From Skeletonema tropicum (Eukaryota > Bacillariophyta > Thalassiosirophyceae > Thalassiosirales > Thalassiosiraceae): a DNA stretch of 64,000 nucleotides. This document shows, piece by piece, positions 34,824-46,732 of the stretch. The stretch is taken from the NCBI GenBank assembly GCA_037178625.1, contig CM074139.1:2356001-2420000 (forward strand), in the 5' to 3' direction. The first letter of the stretch is position 1. Every line of letters starts with the position of its first letter. Below the pieces are notes generated by a model. The model had not been told where the DNA came from. It saw only the letters and a program-made list of their open reading frames with translations, and ran no database searches. The translations under genes were made by a program, and so were the position numbers.

Positions 34824-35964
34824 GATCGCTTCAAGATGAGATGAGATTGGCGCTGGCTGCCGGCTGCCCTGGTTGGATTCGGTGTTGTGGTAGGTTGTGG
34901 TGGTGCAGGCAATACAGTGCAAGATCAAGAATCGTCCTCATCTTCGGTACTCTGGTTCCCGTGGTACTCTAAAAGGTGTCGTCCAAGCACGACCAAAGAC
35001 TGCTGAATGGTGATTCGTGAACCCCATTTGAATGTAAGCGGTACACTCTATCTACAGAGCCATCGACTTGAAGTTGGATGGGCATGTGTTAACTATTCCT
35101 ACGTACCTACTTATCCTACGTGAAGACAAAGAAGTTTTTTGTCACATACCCCCACGAATCTCTGAGCCCTGAGCCCTCTCTATCTCTAAGTAGCTCTAGA
35201 GAGAGAGAGAGAGGCTGTTGCTACGTCCCTGATCCGACCCTACACCAATAACCTACCATAATACACCCTAATGGACGCTCAATTCAAGCCCTCTCTAGAG
35301 GCTGGGTTGGCACGACGTATTGTTCTCGGATCAAACCGAGTGGAGCGTGGAGCACTCGATTCATTGTGTTTGTTGTGTGATCATGTGTATGTGTTGCATC
35401 AGACTGCTCAATTAATCAACTTCAAATACTTTCAAATAGCTAGAGGAGTACTTTGTTTTTTTGGACAGAGGAGTACTTATCAGCGTAGGAGCACAGTATG
35501 AAGTGGTATGGTGCGGAAGATGACGCTGATGACTATACTCATTGGAGCATCAACGCTCGCCATCCGTCGGTTGACGATGAGATCTTTTTGGTCAAGGTTA
35601 AAGATTATTATTCACAACCGTGGCGTTGGGAGCTGTGCACGTAAAAGAAGAACGGTCTAAGAAGCAGCAATAACTTGTGTGTAGCCTGCGACTTGGCTTG
35701 CAAGACTCTAGAGGAAACCACGAAGGCGACAATAGGCTGTATTTTGACAAGAATGAATAGGTACAAATTAATACATCCCTAAAAATTACCTCTACAATAC
35801 CTCCAGCACTCTAGCAAAACTGGAAATGAAAATTCGGCAAAGTGAATTACCTATCTACAGGTAGGTGCACAAGCATAGTATGCATAAGGTGCCCAAGCAA
35901 TGCTTATGAAGCAACTACTGCACTGCGGATTCTCGCATGATGGATTGACTCGAGGGAACTATCC
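34824..35964. other. Intergenic region with a possible small ORF
   Basis: No gene is firmly supported. An ATG at 35498 opens a 48-codon acidic frame (MKWYGAEDDADDYTHW start) ending at 35644; it has no partner or recognised homologue and may be chance. A CTCTAGAGAGAG run lies near 35190-35210. Confidence 0.35.
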
Positions 35965-36372
35965 TTAGCGACCTTTGCCAAGCTTTCTGCAGGGTCTTTT
36001 GTCTGATGCTGTCGCAGCTTGAGCTGTTGCTGTAGCTGTAGCACCTTCTTTGCGTGCAGCTTGCGTGTCCTTGATTACAAACTCACCGTTTCCCAGTACG
36101 TAGTGTTCAACACCCACCAAGTCTGCAATATCAATGACCTTATTCTCTAAGAGATACTTGACCGAGTCTTTCTTAGAATCTGGTGGGGCCATTGTGATAA
36201 GTCCCTTGAATCGACGTGCATCAAGCAACATCGAAAATCTGAAGAGCTCATAATCAACCTTGGAGTAGGCTTTCTTGTACCTGTAGTCTTCATCCTCCTT
36301 GTAGACACGTAGCAATGATGTTTCAGAGAAGGAAACTCGAGGGTTTGACTTAGGCTCTGGCATCGTAGCCAT
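35965..36372 (-). CDS. Short conserved diatom-type protein with VSFSETSLLRVY motif
   Basis: 135 residues from the ATG at 36372. The frame remains open upstream, through a Ser/Glu-rich stretch, to a stop near 36500 with no other ATG, so an upstream exon is possible. The core reads RVSFSETSLLRVYKEDEDY, then KAYSKVDYELFRFSMLLDA and RRFKGLI, followed by an Ala/Thr-rich segment and a basic C-terminus. The pattern RV.FS..S.L..Y followed by AYS..DY..F is one I associate with a large uncharacterised family in diatoms. No domain of known function, signal peptide or membrane segment. Function unknown. Confidence 0.6.
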   Translation of the reverse strand: MATMPEPKSNPRVSFSETSLLRVYKEDEDYRYKKAYSKVDYELFRFSMLLDARRFKGLITMAPPDSKKDSVKYLLENKVIDIADLVGVEHYVLGNGEFVIKDTQAARKEGATATATAQAATASDKRPCRKLGKGR

Positions 36373-37384
36373 GCTGAACTCGTCAACTTGTTTTGGCTCT
36401 AGTTCTGCTTCTTCGATGGATGAAGAGGAGTTACTTGGCCAGTCTTCGAGGAGGTCGCGAGAATCGTGATCGTGATGGAAAGGTGGCGATGATTAGGTGA
36501 GATGAGATTGTCATTGCAATAGTTTTTGAGGGACTTCAGGAAGGGCTTTTGCTTGTTTTGCTGTTGTCTCCAGTGTTTAATGGAATCATTCGACTGCTTG
36601 GTCTTCGCGTCTCACCTTTTGCTTGGTAAAACTGCGGAGTACTCTGCTCGAGTCATTGCATGCATGCAGCCTTGATTCATAAGGTTTGCAGCACCTCGCG
36701 ATCAGCTCCCCCCCTCTCTCACACAAGAACCACACACAAACAACCATCACTGGTCTACTTATATTTTGGGCTGGTCTTTTTGGTCTTCAGGCCTTCGGAA
36801 ATAGGGGGCTAGACTACCCGATATCGGGGGTATACCCCCCGGTAATCCCCCCCACAAGGTAGGGGGGATGCCTATGTAGAGTTATAAATTTACGTGATTT
36901 CTAGTTAGCCAAATACTTCTTTGCTACCTTTTATTTAGACGATTTTGCCACCAGATCGGAACCCTCAATAAGTATGGGGGTCTCCCCCCTCACCCTCAAT
37001 TTCAAAAGGCCTATTGCTTGGTCTTCGCTTCTTCTCAGAAGCCTGCTAGTAATGAATTCTATTGATCTTCTTATACCACATCCGCTCGAGGTTCGCAGCC
37101 ATATTCAAGGATAAAATAAGGCGTCTGGTGGTGATAAGGCCTTCAAGATCAGCTGTGCCTTGCTTACCTGTGCAGTTTCTGTCTTTATCTATGAATACCT
37201 TGAATTATCCTTCAGAATGAAAATGTTACAACCAATGGCGAGCGATGAGGAGTGCATGCAACCCCGAGTAATCGACATTTGACTTCAATACGTAGAAATG
37301 AGCGAACTAAACGCAAAAGATAGAAGAAATACCTGGCTATTATGAATTACATTTTGAAGATGACAACCTTTGGAAGATTACAAC
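36373..37384. other. Intergenic region with back-to-back palindromes
   Basis: No gene seen. CCCGATATCGGG (36817-36828) overlaps GGGGGTATACCCCC (36826-36839), followed by further C and G homopolymer runs (to about 36870 and again at 36976-36990). These G/C runs contrast with the AT-rich surroundings. Confidence 0.5.
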
Positions 37385-38383
37385 CTACTTTATCAACCTA
37401 CCAAGGAACTTCTGAAAGTCATCCAGATTTGCATTTTGAGTCTGACTTTCAGATCCCAATACATTGATACAGTTTATTGGGAGTGGTTCAATTTCAATGA
37501 GCATAGCATCCCAAGTTGCTCCGCAATTGTTGACTAATTTGAAAGTGTTGGATTCTGGATGATCATCATTGTTGGGTACTTGTGGCCAAAACGACATCAT
37601 CTTGTTCACATTCTTGGTGCAGCCTCCATCATTATTTGTTGTTCGCCTCTCTAAATTTTGAGAACACTCTTCTATGGGAAACAGTGCCTCTACCTTCTCA
37701 TCAAACACATCGTCTCTGAAAGATACCTCAGGGCTCGTTCCATCACTAACTTGCATTGTGTCATCATTAACTGAGCTGCCGCATTCGAAGCCTTGAAGGG
37801 TCTCTTTCTCTACACTCATGTCTAAACTATCTGTAGATCCTTGTGTAGATAGCGTCGGCGAGTGACTGGATTTGGGTGCTTGCTTGCGGGAGTAGTTTCC
37901 CTTTGTTTTTGTCCGGGACATGCGAGGCATTTTTTCAGGACATCCTCGGATGAAGCTCTCGTGGCGCCAGCCCTCTCGTCCTTTTGTCGTTGATCCGATC
38001 CTGCAAAAGAGTTAATTAGCGGGAGCGGGAAAAGAGTAGTAGCAGAGGAAGAAGAATTCAGATTATCTTTGAAACGTGACGATACATAATCTCTTGCAAA
38101 AGGAAATGACCGAACAACTCTTATCGTACCTTTTAAAGTTCCAAAGGTTCAATTGTCTCTGGAAAGAACGGAACTTTGTTGCCTTGAAGAAGTGAGGAAC
38201 TACCAAAGCCATAAACTTGGTAGGATCTTTTACTTGAAATGATCGTCCATCGGGTGACCAAGAGACCGTGTGCGACAGGCCGAGGCTATCAACCGACTCA
38301 AGCATCATGTAGAGCTTCTGTGGGAACGGAAGAATCTCTGAGGGAATGTCACTTATCATGTCTGCGTCCATGTCCATGTCCAT
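37385..38383 (-). CDS. Heat shock factor (HSF)-type transcription factor
   Basis: Two exons: 38383-38130 and 38000-37385, joined by a 129-bp phase-2 intron, giving 289 residues. The HSF DNA-binding domain spans the junction: FPQKLYMMLESVDSLGL, VSWSPDGRSFQVKDPTKF, VVPHFFKATKFRSFQRQLNLW, then NFKR + IGSTTKGREGWRHESFIRG after splicing. The RSFQRQLNLW recognition helix is fully conserved. The restored wing (GWRHESFIRG) confirms the splice. The C-terminal half is Ser/Asp-rich with no clear coiled-coil trimerisation region, which is common in the expanded diatom HSF families. Expected role: nuclear sequence-specific regulation via nGAAn repeats. Target genes cannot be inferred. The start ATG at 38383 follows a TTG and precedes a Met-Asp repeat. 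Confidence 0.9.
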
Positions 38384-40656
38384 TCTCAATCTTAATCAAT
38401 AATAGATATGATATGATATTGTAAATTTGACCAAGATATTACTTATGAAAGGAGGCAGGGAAGCAGCTGAGCAAGATCTTGCATGAATTTGGCCTCTACG
38501 GAGTTTATCCGGGGGCAGTTTCAAGTTGAGAAGTTGTTGATGTTGTTCTCTCTCTCTAGAGAGCGGAGAGAGAGGGAGATGTTTCTTCTGTGCGACTTAA
38601 TCGAAGAGTTCCGACGGTCATGAATGCTTGTTGAAACGCGGAGAAGCAGGTCGGAGAAGGGCCTTGAAGACAGGCTTATCGTTTACTCCTAGCATGATCA
38701 AAGCGATCACGACAGTTCAAAATTCTTATTTTCTAGAGTTTTATCTCTCGTCTCTCTTTCGATTGTCTCCCAAGTCAAAACATGGATTGAGTACAATAAT
38801 ATGTAGTAGATATAGTGATACTCCAAGTGCTCTTACTAAAATAAACCTGATTTTGAATGTCATAAGTAAATCGAAAATAGAATCGTGGTGGAATCGTCGC
38901 AAGAGGAACATGTAACATGCCAGATGGATAAGCCTTTCAGATGCGAACTGACGACAGATCAAGTCATACATCTGTACTTATTCAGCCTTTATCTTCTTTC
39001 ATTAACCCTATCGGTTTTTGAAATCATCTTTCTAATCCCGTTTTTCACTGGAAATTTGCGTTCAAACCTTGCCTGTGTACCGTGTTTTTACCTATGCGTG
39101 ATGTCAATTGAAGTCTTGGTTATGACTCTGGTACTTAGTACGAATTGGCCTATACTCCAGTCGCAGGGCTCATATCGCGGAAAAAGATTGCTTATCTACG
39201 ATACTGCACGAGTATTATGCATGCAAGCTCCTCCGCTCGTCGCTTGAGAAAACCAATAATGATCAACCATGGCGTCATTCTCCTCAAGTCGATGTGTGTG
39301 GAGGCACAAGGCAGAGTTTGCGGAGAGCCCAAAGATGACGACTGCTTCTGGCATATCTACAACTTCTCAGTTACGAACTTGTTTTGCTCGACTACTTGAT
39401 TCACTCGACTTACGACAGTTCGTTGATGAACGAATAACGAATAGACTTTGAGGATTTCGGGCGAGTATGATTACGATGACAAGTATGCTTCAAAGAAATT
39501 TGAGCAGGGGGGAGGTTTCTCCGAGGTTCGAAGTTTACTTTGGCGAAGGCGAAAACAACATACAACAACCTGCTTCAGCTCAACTAACTCTTCCGACCTT
39601 CGAAACACCCGATCTTACTTCAGCACTTCCTAATCAGCCTCAAATCGTTGACGGGTGTTCATTCAATGAAAAGATTGTTCCAGATTGGTCCTCCATCACC
39701 ATACGACGCGTAGTCACTAATCTCATACAACAAGGTGTACGAATGCGACTGCAATCCTCATCCATTCTCAGGATGGTGTAATGATTAAAAGCCTATAATA
39801 CAAAGTGCAAAGAGTCGGGCTGGTGTAGCGAAGTCGAAGTGGCTATAAGCATCTATAATATGAAGTATTATGTGAAGTAAGTATTGTAAGTACTGTTACT
39901 GTATCGCCATCAGTGATGAATCTTGTAGGTACCAGTCACTCAGGCACAGTAAGTAGCCCTGTCACCACCAACACAATGACAAGAGAAGACGTTCTTCGAA
40001 CCCTCCACGCGGACGCCATCAAATGTGGGCAATATGTATATGTCCCTACGGTGGCATGGGTCCAATGTTCCGCAGATTCCTTTTCGGTGACGACCAATTG
40101 ACCCCAAGCTGCAAAGATGTACCTCGACTCCCTCCAAAGTTCGGCCCCGCATGGCATCCTTCCTCTTCGCAAACTCCTCATGGTCCTCATCCAAACCAGC
40201 TGACCAGAATTTTATGGCCATTCCTACACGGCACCCACCCCCAAAATCCACTTCCTCCAACAGTTCGGTCTTGCCTGCACCAAAGCCTTCGCGTTCCACA
40301 TTCGTCGACCAGTTAGTGCCCAGCAGGCCCCCAGCCACAGGCGTCTTCGGGACCAGCTCAGCCCATCCTGGTTTAAGGTCTCCTTTCTCTCCTGGCACTA
40401 GAGGTAGAGTGCATACACTGAGGGAGTAGCAACTAAATTGAAAATGATCGATCTATCTAAGTACTGCCTACCCTCTTTAATATTATGTGACACTGAACAT
40501 TGCATTCGTATCGTCATCATTTTAGATGACACGATTTATGACACGGACTGAATGACGTCAGCAATGCACAAAGCGAACAACACTCTCGCCCGCCCGACGA
40601 TGATGAGCACAATTCACAACATAAACTTGCACTCCTATCAAACAAACTCCGGCACC
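38384..40656. other. Long intergenic region with unassigned ORFs
   Basis: No gene can be supported with confidence. Open frames at 39269-39451 and 39467-39781 (+) have protein-like composition (for instance QFVDERITNRL and CSFNEKIVPDWSSITIRR) and follow one another with a frame change. They may be a decayed gene or mobile-element remnant. Around 39960-40430 another weak plus-strand signal (TREDVLRTLHADAIKCGQYV) is interrupted by stops. No transposase, reverse transcriptase or other domain was recognised. The stretch 38520-38580 contains a CTCTCTAGAGAG run. Confidence 0.35.
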
Positions 40657-41851
40657 ATGAGAATAGAGGCGAAGTTTATCCTCCTATGCTCCTCTGCGGC
40701 GGCAGCATTGGCCTTCTCTCCCTCCAGCAATAACGTAGCCGTCACATCATCATCACAACAATCATCTCGCTACAGCTACAGCAGCTCCTCTGCACTCTTT
40801 TCCACAGAAAACAATGTCGCAGAAGAACAATCCACCACCACCGACATAAACGACACACTCCAAATCCCCCTGTCCTACAATGAAATGATCCTCCAAACCT
40901 CCCAGGCAATGACCGACGCCCTCGCCTCCGGTCAGACCCGTCAAATCGTTCGTATCCTCCTCCCCCGTGCAGGCCAACAATGATCAAATTGGTGTCTTTC
41001 AAGAAACTGACGCACAAACCTCCAACTCGAACGCCTTGAATGCCGCAGAGAATACCAAGTTGGTACCAACGGATGAGAGCTGGCAGGGGGGGATTATGCA
41101 ATTGTACCGAGCGGCGGCACCCACCACCAAAGATATTTTACGGGCATTGAGTCCCACCATGAGAGAGGCGGGTGTGCCACCGAAGATTGTGGAGGATCGA
41201 ACGATTGATGAGAGTGGTGTGGATGGTGTGGGATTGATGTATACGCAGATTGGTAAGAGTGGTGGTGATGAAGTCAAGGGTGAGGAGTTTGAAGAGGAAG
41301 GGTGGAGGATTTGTTTGGTGCGTTTGCTGGGTTTGGACAATCTGTGGCATTGCCGACACTTTCGGGTGATGATATGTGTGTCTTTGTGCAACCGAATCAG
41401 GAGGTTGTGGATAGTATTGAAACTCTTTCGACTCAGAGTGTGAGTGATGGTGGTGATGATAGCAGCAGCACTCCATTGATTGCATTGATCAATCCTCAAT
41501 GGAGAGATGTAGATGATGCATTGGATTCCGCATCCAAAAATGACAATGCCTTTGGTGCCTTTGCCAGCTTCTTGGGTGGCAAAGGGCAGCTCATTGAAAC
41601 GTCTCGATGCTCTAGGATATCAAACCACCTACACACTCGAAGGGTACGTCTGCAAAGGAGGAAACATTCGACTACTCAAGAGATTTGATTCCGATTGGAT
41701 TGCATTTGCGGAAAATGATGCGGGAGATGCTTGGGTGAAGGTTGGACAGCAGAAGGATAGGCCGAGATATCAGGATGTGGAGAAGTTTTTGGATGATAAG
41801 GGGGTTGGGTATAAGTATGCTCGTGATCTTGGTATGGCGCCGAAATTGTAG
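40657..41851 (+). CDS. Plastid-targeted DUF1995 protein
   Basis: Start at 40657: a signal peptide ending AAALAFSPSS, the diatom ASAFAP-type bipartite plastid signal. The mature part has LSYNEMILQTSQAMTDALAS and RQIVRILLPR, then SWQGGIMQLYRAAAPTTKDI, LIALINPQWRDVDDALDS and LEGYVCKGGNIRLLKRF, ending near GMAPKL. This order matches DUF1995, a domain of chloroplast proteins, some linked in plants to photosystem II assembly (LPA3-like). A role in thylakoid complex assembly is therefore likely but not shown. The frame changes by one base at about 40972, 41295 and 41600 with coding continuing each time. With no missing segment, sequence errors seem likelier than decay. Confidence 0.7.
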
Positions 41852-42109
41852 ATATTATATATATATAGATAGATAGATATATGATGGTATTGTGCAGCAT
41901 CAGCATTAACTCTACGCTTAGATTGTGTATATACTCCTGCCTACTTCTATATTCAGTGTTATTATGATGTAGTGAATTTGAAAGTCATGTGTGTTTGGTC
42001 CAGTGTTGGAGTGATAAGTAAGCCGGTGAAGGTCCCATCTAGTGATTTGGGCTGACAGAACAAATGTGTATCGTATGTCGGAGCGCCAGGTTCAGCTTCA
42101 GCGCCCCAG

Positions 42110-42412
42110 TTAGCACGAGTACACAGCTCGAGTAGTCATGGTCGTCTTCATCTTCACAGGGCATTCCATTTGTTTCTCATCTTCAGGGCATGTCATATTT
42201 GGTAGCTTGGTGATAAGGGCCCTGGTCACACGCGTTTTGAGAGAGGATACTTCCCGTTGACTTGCTCCTATTAGTTCGTCACACATATCATACTTGATTG
42301 ATTGAGTCGTACTGTGCGTGGGCAAGTAACGTGCCTCCATATCATCCATCCCTTCACCTTCACCTAATCTAAATAAAAGCACTCCCAATGTCATACTCTT
42401 CATGCTTCCCAT
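42110..42412 (-). CDS. Hypothetical 100-residue protein
   Basis: An ATG-initiated frame of 100 codons. Mixed composition with SIKYDMCDELIGASQREVSS and a Met/Lys/Thr-rich end; no signal peptide, no membrane segment, no domain I know. It lies in the gap between the DUF1995 gene (+) and the RAP gene (-). It could be chance; retained because it is the longest frame in the interval and lacks low-complexity sequence. Confidence 0.25.
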   Translation of the reverse strand: MGSMKSMTLGVLLFRLGEGEGMDDMEARYLPTHSTTQSIKYDMCDELIGASQREVSSLKTRVTRALITKLPNMTCPEDEKQMECPVKMKTTMTTRAVYSC

Positions 42413-42794
42413 TCCAAGTTAAGGCGTTCGATGAACACATACAACCACACTCTGTTCCATATCTACATTGGACTTGAACAGCATCTTAGCAAGCATTCAT
42501 TGTATAAGCAGTGTAGAATTCATCGTGCGCAACAATAAGCACGCTCTCCTCTCGCTGCTGGATAAGTTGGAATGGGTGATGGCAGGACAGTCGGATGGCG
42601 GGTCTACATCCAACACATTCTTCAGTCTTCCACCAAGTCACACCTACATTGACATAACCTAGTCGAGGTACATATCTGATTTGCCTGCTCTACAAAGCTC
42701 TTGCTTGTTGAGATACTCGCATTTCCTGACCCTGTGTATACTCTAGATTGGTTTTGAACGTAATATGTAGAACAAACTAATAATATTCTATTGA

Positions 42795-45079
42795 TTAGCA
42801 TTTGGACATGACGGCCGACAAAGTGAGATACAAATGGAGGCAACGAGTCAACTTTGCAAGCCCAACAGAAGACAGGAGATACTCCTGCGTTTTCACTTCA
42901 TCTTTGCCGAGGTGGTCCCACTCCCAATATGGTACGGATAAAAGCTCTATACCGTCAATTGATGGAACTTGCCTCCTCTTTAGAATAGTCTTGGCTAGTA
43001 GATTCTCACTTCGGCCGATGAAATGAGATGGGCCATCTACTTCAATACCGACTTTCTTTCCATTCACTTCTACCATTGCATCTATGCGATAGCCGCTATC
43101 CATCAGCGACTCCTCTTTTGGTTCGAGACCAATTGAAGATAGCTGTGCCACCACATTCTGCTGCAGCTCTGATACAAGTGGGTCTCGAGAAACGAAGGCT
43201 TTGTAGCATCTCTCTTGAAGGTGTATTGGCAGCCCAGGTTTGGACTTCTCCTTCGTTTGCCACAAATGCCATTGGTGGAGCTGTGAGAAATCTATCGCTT
43301 CAGATCCAACATTCTCTTCCACACACTTGCTGATGAAATGATCATTGAAGAGCGTCGGTGCATCAACATCAGCTACTGCATACGCCCACGCAACATTGGC
43401 AAGATCTTGTTTGGTATAGGAATCAATCCAATTCCGCAGCAGTTGATTCAAATGATAAGAAGAGCTGCTTCTCGATAATGCCCATTGTAGCGTATGACCA
43501 CAGTAGATTGGCAATTGCTTGGGAGCTGAGTTTTTCTTTACGTTGGATAGCAGCCTTGGCGACTTCCTCGAATAGATTGGGGTCAGAGACTTGAGAAGTA
43601 GCATAGGCCCACACTGTGTTGGAAAGTTCTTGTGGCTTGAATTGATTCAAGATATCTGATTCGACGATTTGATTGGCCACCGTCTCAAATAGTCTTGGAT
43701 GAGGAATACTCGCAGTAGCGTATGCCCACAATGTGTTGGAAAGATCTTGAGGATTGAATCGATGTAAGTGCTTAGATTCGATCATGTGATTAGCCACCGC
43801 CTCGAACATTTTTGGATGATTGATGCCTGCAGTAGCGTACGCCCACACTGTATTGGAAAGATCTTGCGGATTGAATCTTTTCAAGATGTCTGATTGAACA
43901 ATGTGATTGGCCACTGTCTCGAATAGTTGTGGATGATTGATGCCTGCAGTAGCGTAGGCCCACACTGTGTTGGAAAGATGCTGTGGGTTGAATCGATCCA
44001 AGTGCTTAGATTCGAAGATGTAATTGGCCACCGTCTCAAACAGTTTTGGATGATTAGTGCCTGCAGTAGCATATGCCCACACTGTATTGGAAAGCGATTG
44101 TGGGTTGAATCCATTCAAGTCAAATTTTACGATGTGATTTGCCACTCTCTCGAACAGTGTTGGATGATTGATGCCTGCAGTAGCGTATGCCCACAATGTG
44201 TTGGAAAGATGCTGTGGCTTGAATCCATACAAGACATCTAGTCGTACAGCATGACTTGCTACTTTCTCAAATAACTTCGGATAATAAATACCAGCTTTTG
44301 CTAAGGCCCACACTGTGTTGGAAAGAGCTTGTGGCTTGAAAGCTCCCAAATGCTCGTGTGCAGCAACTTTATCTCCTATTGCTTCAAATAGTCGAGGAAT
44401 GTGGCATTTCTACTGTCGCATAGGCCCACACAATATTGGATATATCTTGCGCATTGAATTCAGTCCCACGCCTTGTTGCTTGCGTTGCGATGTGATCAAA
44501 CAGGTCACTTCCATCGTCAAACTCCGGTACATACTTGATCAGGGCATATGCGTACGCTACATTTGATAAATGCCTCGCATCGAAGTAATCGAGTTTGTCT
44601 CTGAATGCGCAAGCAAGGGATAAAAAGAGTTCCTTCTTCGGTGTCCTTGTCAGCAGTCAACAAACGACTACTCAGCAAATCAACAATATCTTCTCCACGC
44701 CCACTTCCTTCTCCCACAATTCTTACGTAATACATATACAAGTTTAGCCATGCTGTAGATCGTTTGAGACAAGTCTTTCTTACTGAACAAACTCAAGTGT
44801 ATTTCGTGTATGCTCGAATACTTGGTTGAGGTGGGAATTCATCTGCTCATAGTACGGACTAGACTGCTTGTTCGCTTCTAATTGTTTTAGCACTTTGTTC
44901 CAGAACGCAGCAGTCGTTGATGGCTTCAGAATGGCAAGATTGTCATACGCGATCTGAATCAATGTAGGAATGGTATCATTATTATGGAACAAGTGTGTTG
45001 ATTTGCGTTGCTGTAATGCAGGATAGGTCGAAACACCTTGTCGATATGCGAGTGGACGACGCTCATGAAGAAATGTCAT
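42795..45079 (-). CDS. OPR-like repeat protein with C-terminal RAP domain
   Basis: From 45079 downward the protein has an N-terminal helical part (TYPALQQRKSTHLFHNND), a linker, then at least eight 38-residue repeats. Each has the core LSNT.WAYATAG..HP.LFE.VAN.I (for example FNPQDLSNTVWAYATAGINH). The C-terminal RAP domain (VGIEVDGPSHFIGRSENLL, then KRRQVPSIDGIELLSVPYWEW) ends at 42795. OPR/RAP proteins bind organelle RNAs and control their maturation or translation, so this is a nuclear-encoded plastid or mitochondrial RNA factor; no transit peptide could be confirmed. The frame changes by one base near 44770, 44710, 44640, 44400 and 43435, yet all repeats and the RAP domain are preserved. 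DNA repeats of about 114 bp are very similar to one another. Confidence 0.75.
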
Positions 45080-45126
45080 TATATTGCTCGTGGCGGTAGC
45101 GAGACTGCGGATTGTAATAGCTGTAA

Positions 45127-45759
45127 CTATTGATCATGTTCATGCTTACTCATACGACTGCTAGAAGATGTATCAGTATAGTTTGCGGAGTTTTCTTTTT
45201 GATGGTATTCATTTACTGGAGGTCGATGCATATCCGCTCCGTTGCTAGATGCGAGTGCGAGTGGATAACGCTCATGCTCATAATCATAACTTCTTACATC
45301 ATTAGGTCTTCCATTGCCGAAGCTCCTTGGGCGGCTAGATCGCTCATACCTATCATTATCATTGATTTTAGCATCGTGATTGCGACGTTCAGGGGAGCGA
45401 GATCGTTTGCGAGAGTGAGATGAGTTTCGCTGAAAAGAATGATGACTGGAAGAGTAAGAGGTTTGTCGCGAAGAATGAGGATCGCACGAGCGAGAGCGGT
45501 GGCTCCAAGAACGAGGCGCATAGTCACTACTCCTAGAACGATGATGTTGATCACTTCTTGCATCATATGTCATGCCTCGATCGTCATAATTATTTCGCCC
45601 ATCATAAAAGTCATAAGAACGACCACGACTGCGCCCACGAGAGCGAGAGGGAGCTAGATCGAGGTGTTGGCTGCGTCCTCGTCCACCGGCATGGTTGTTT
45701 CTGTTGTCGCCGTCGCGATCCTGAGGACGCATGTAGTAATTGAATGATTGACCGGACAT
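45127..45759 (-). CDS. RS-rich (SR-like) protein
   Basis: Single frame of 210 residues from 45759. Composition is dominated by Arg, Ser, Asp, His and Tyr, with RS/SR dipeptides throughout (SRSRGRSRGRSYDFYD; KRSRSPERRNHD). No RRM is present. Such domains occur in splicing factors and are targets of SR kinases, so a nuclear RNA-processing role is reasonable. It ends only 48 bp before the ATG of the RAP gene on the same strand. A donor-like GTAAGC near 45149 could in principle splice to downstream sequence, but no acceptor at a normal intron length gives a matching frame, so I keep two genes. Could be the N-terminal exon of a longer protein. Confidence 0.55.
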   Translation of the reverse strand: MSGQSFNYYMRPQDRDGDNRNNHAGGRGRSQHLDLAPSRSRGRSRGRSYDFYDGRNNYDDRGMTYDARSDQHHRSRSSDYAPRSWSHRSRSCDPHSSRQTSYSSSHHSFQRNSSHSRKRSRSPERRNHDAKINDNDRYERSSRPRSFGNGRPNDVRSYDYEHERYPLALASSNGADMHRPPVNEYHQKENSANYTDTSSSSRMSKHEHDQ

Positions 45760-46732
45760 GCTGAAGTGAACAAAATGAAGTCTTTTGCCTCATTCACTTG
45801 GCCAGCGAGGAGGGTGAGCTCGAGGCAGTTGCTTTTTTATCGAGAACTCATCGATCGAGAGTAGGTACGATACGATAGGAGGTACAGTATCGTATGCTAC
45901 TGATCTATCTATCATTGGCGTGCGGCGGCAGGGAAGCTTCTCCCGGCTTTCGTGCTCTGATTCCTACCCATGTACAGCCCACGTACAGAGTTACATACAT
46001 GAGCGAACCGCACGCTCGCTAGAGCTCGTCAGATTTCCGCAATAACTCTAAGCTTTGTCGAAGCTTGGATACTATCCTGATAGATAGATAAATACAAAAT
46101 TAACTATCAGGATAGATCATGGGATTGATTGTAGGTAGGTATGTAACTTTGGGGCTCTTTCCCTACTTTTGCTGTCATCATCATAGTTCACTTAAAGCAA
46201 ACAAGTGAATAGGATAACTGCTAGCTACTCAACCATGGGCGATCAGCAGAACAGAAACAAAAGTACGATAAAGCCGATAAAAACTTGGAGATGGGCTCGT
46301 TGGCAGGAAGTGATATTGTGGAATTACTCCAGAAGAAGGCTGATATTGAGGTGAGGAGAGAAGATCGCAGCGGCGAAATCATTCTTGGAAAGATCGAAGA
46401 AGATGGTGAAAGATGTTGGAAGGAAGGATCGAAAATTGAAAGTCTTGCCTTTGCCTCCACGTAGGTGAAGACTCAAACCCGCCGAGATTGAGATTGGATG
46501 GACCCTGACTATTTCTCTTTATTCGCCTCGGTTTAGGTTTAATAGCGCTCTCAATAAGTTAAGAAGTAAGTAATCGGTTGCATTCCGTCTTCTTTCAGAT
46601 CTTTGTATTTCTTCCACAGCAGCAGCAATACGCATCTCTCTCTAGCAATGCGCATCTAGTTATCATCAAACCCACTGATACCTGCTGATACAATCTATAT
46701 AGCTGACCGAAACAACCCTCCATAATATCTCA
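45760..46732. other. Intergenic region
   Basis: Holds the promoter of the RS-rich gene. A 57-codon plus-strand frame at 46291-46464 (MGSLAGSDIVELLQKKADIE start) is hydrophilic and stays open upstream to about 46230. It could be an exon but has no recognised family. CTATCTATC/GATAGATA runs lie near 45905 and 46080-46115, forming an imperfect inverted repeat (ACTATCAGGATAG / CTATCCTGATAG). Confidence 0.35.

Noticed and set aside
45127..45160. GTAAGC donor that might join the RS-rich gene to the RAP gene
   Set aside because: Every acceptor giving a matching phase would make an intron shorter than about 30 bp, far below others here.
46221..46460. 79-codon minus-strand ORF
   Set aside because: Composition is that of an antisense frame to the weak plus-strand ORF at 46291-46464; no signal or domain.
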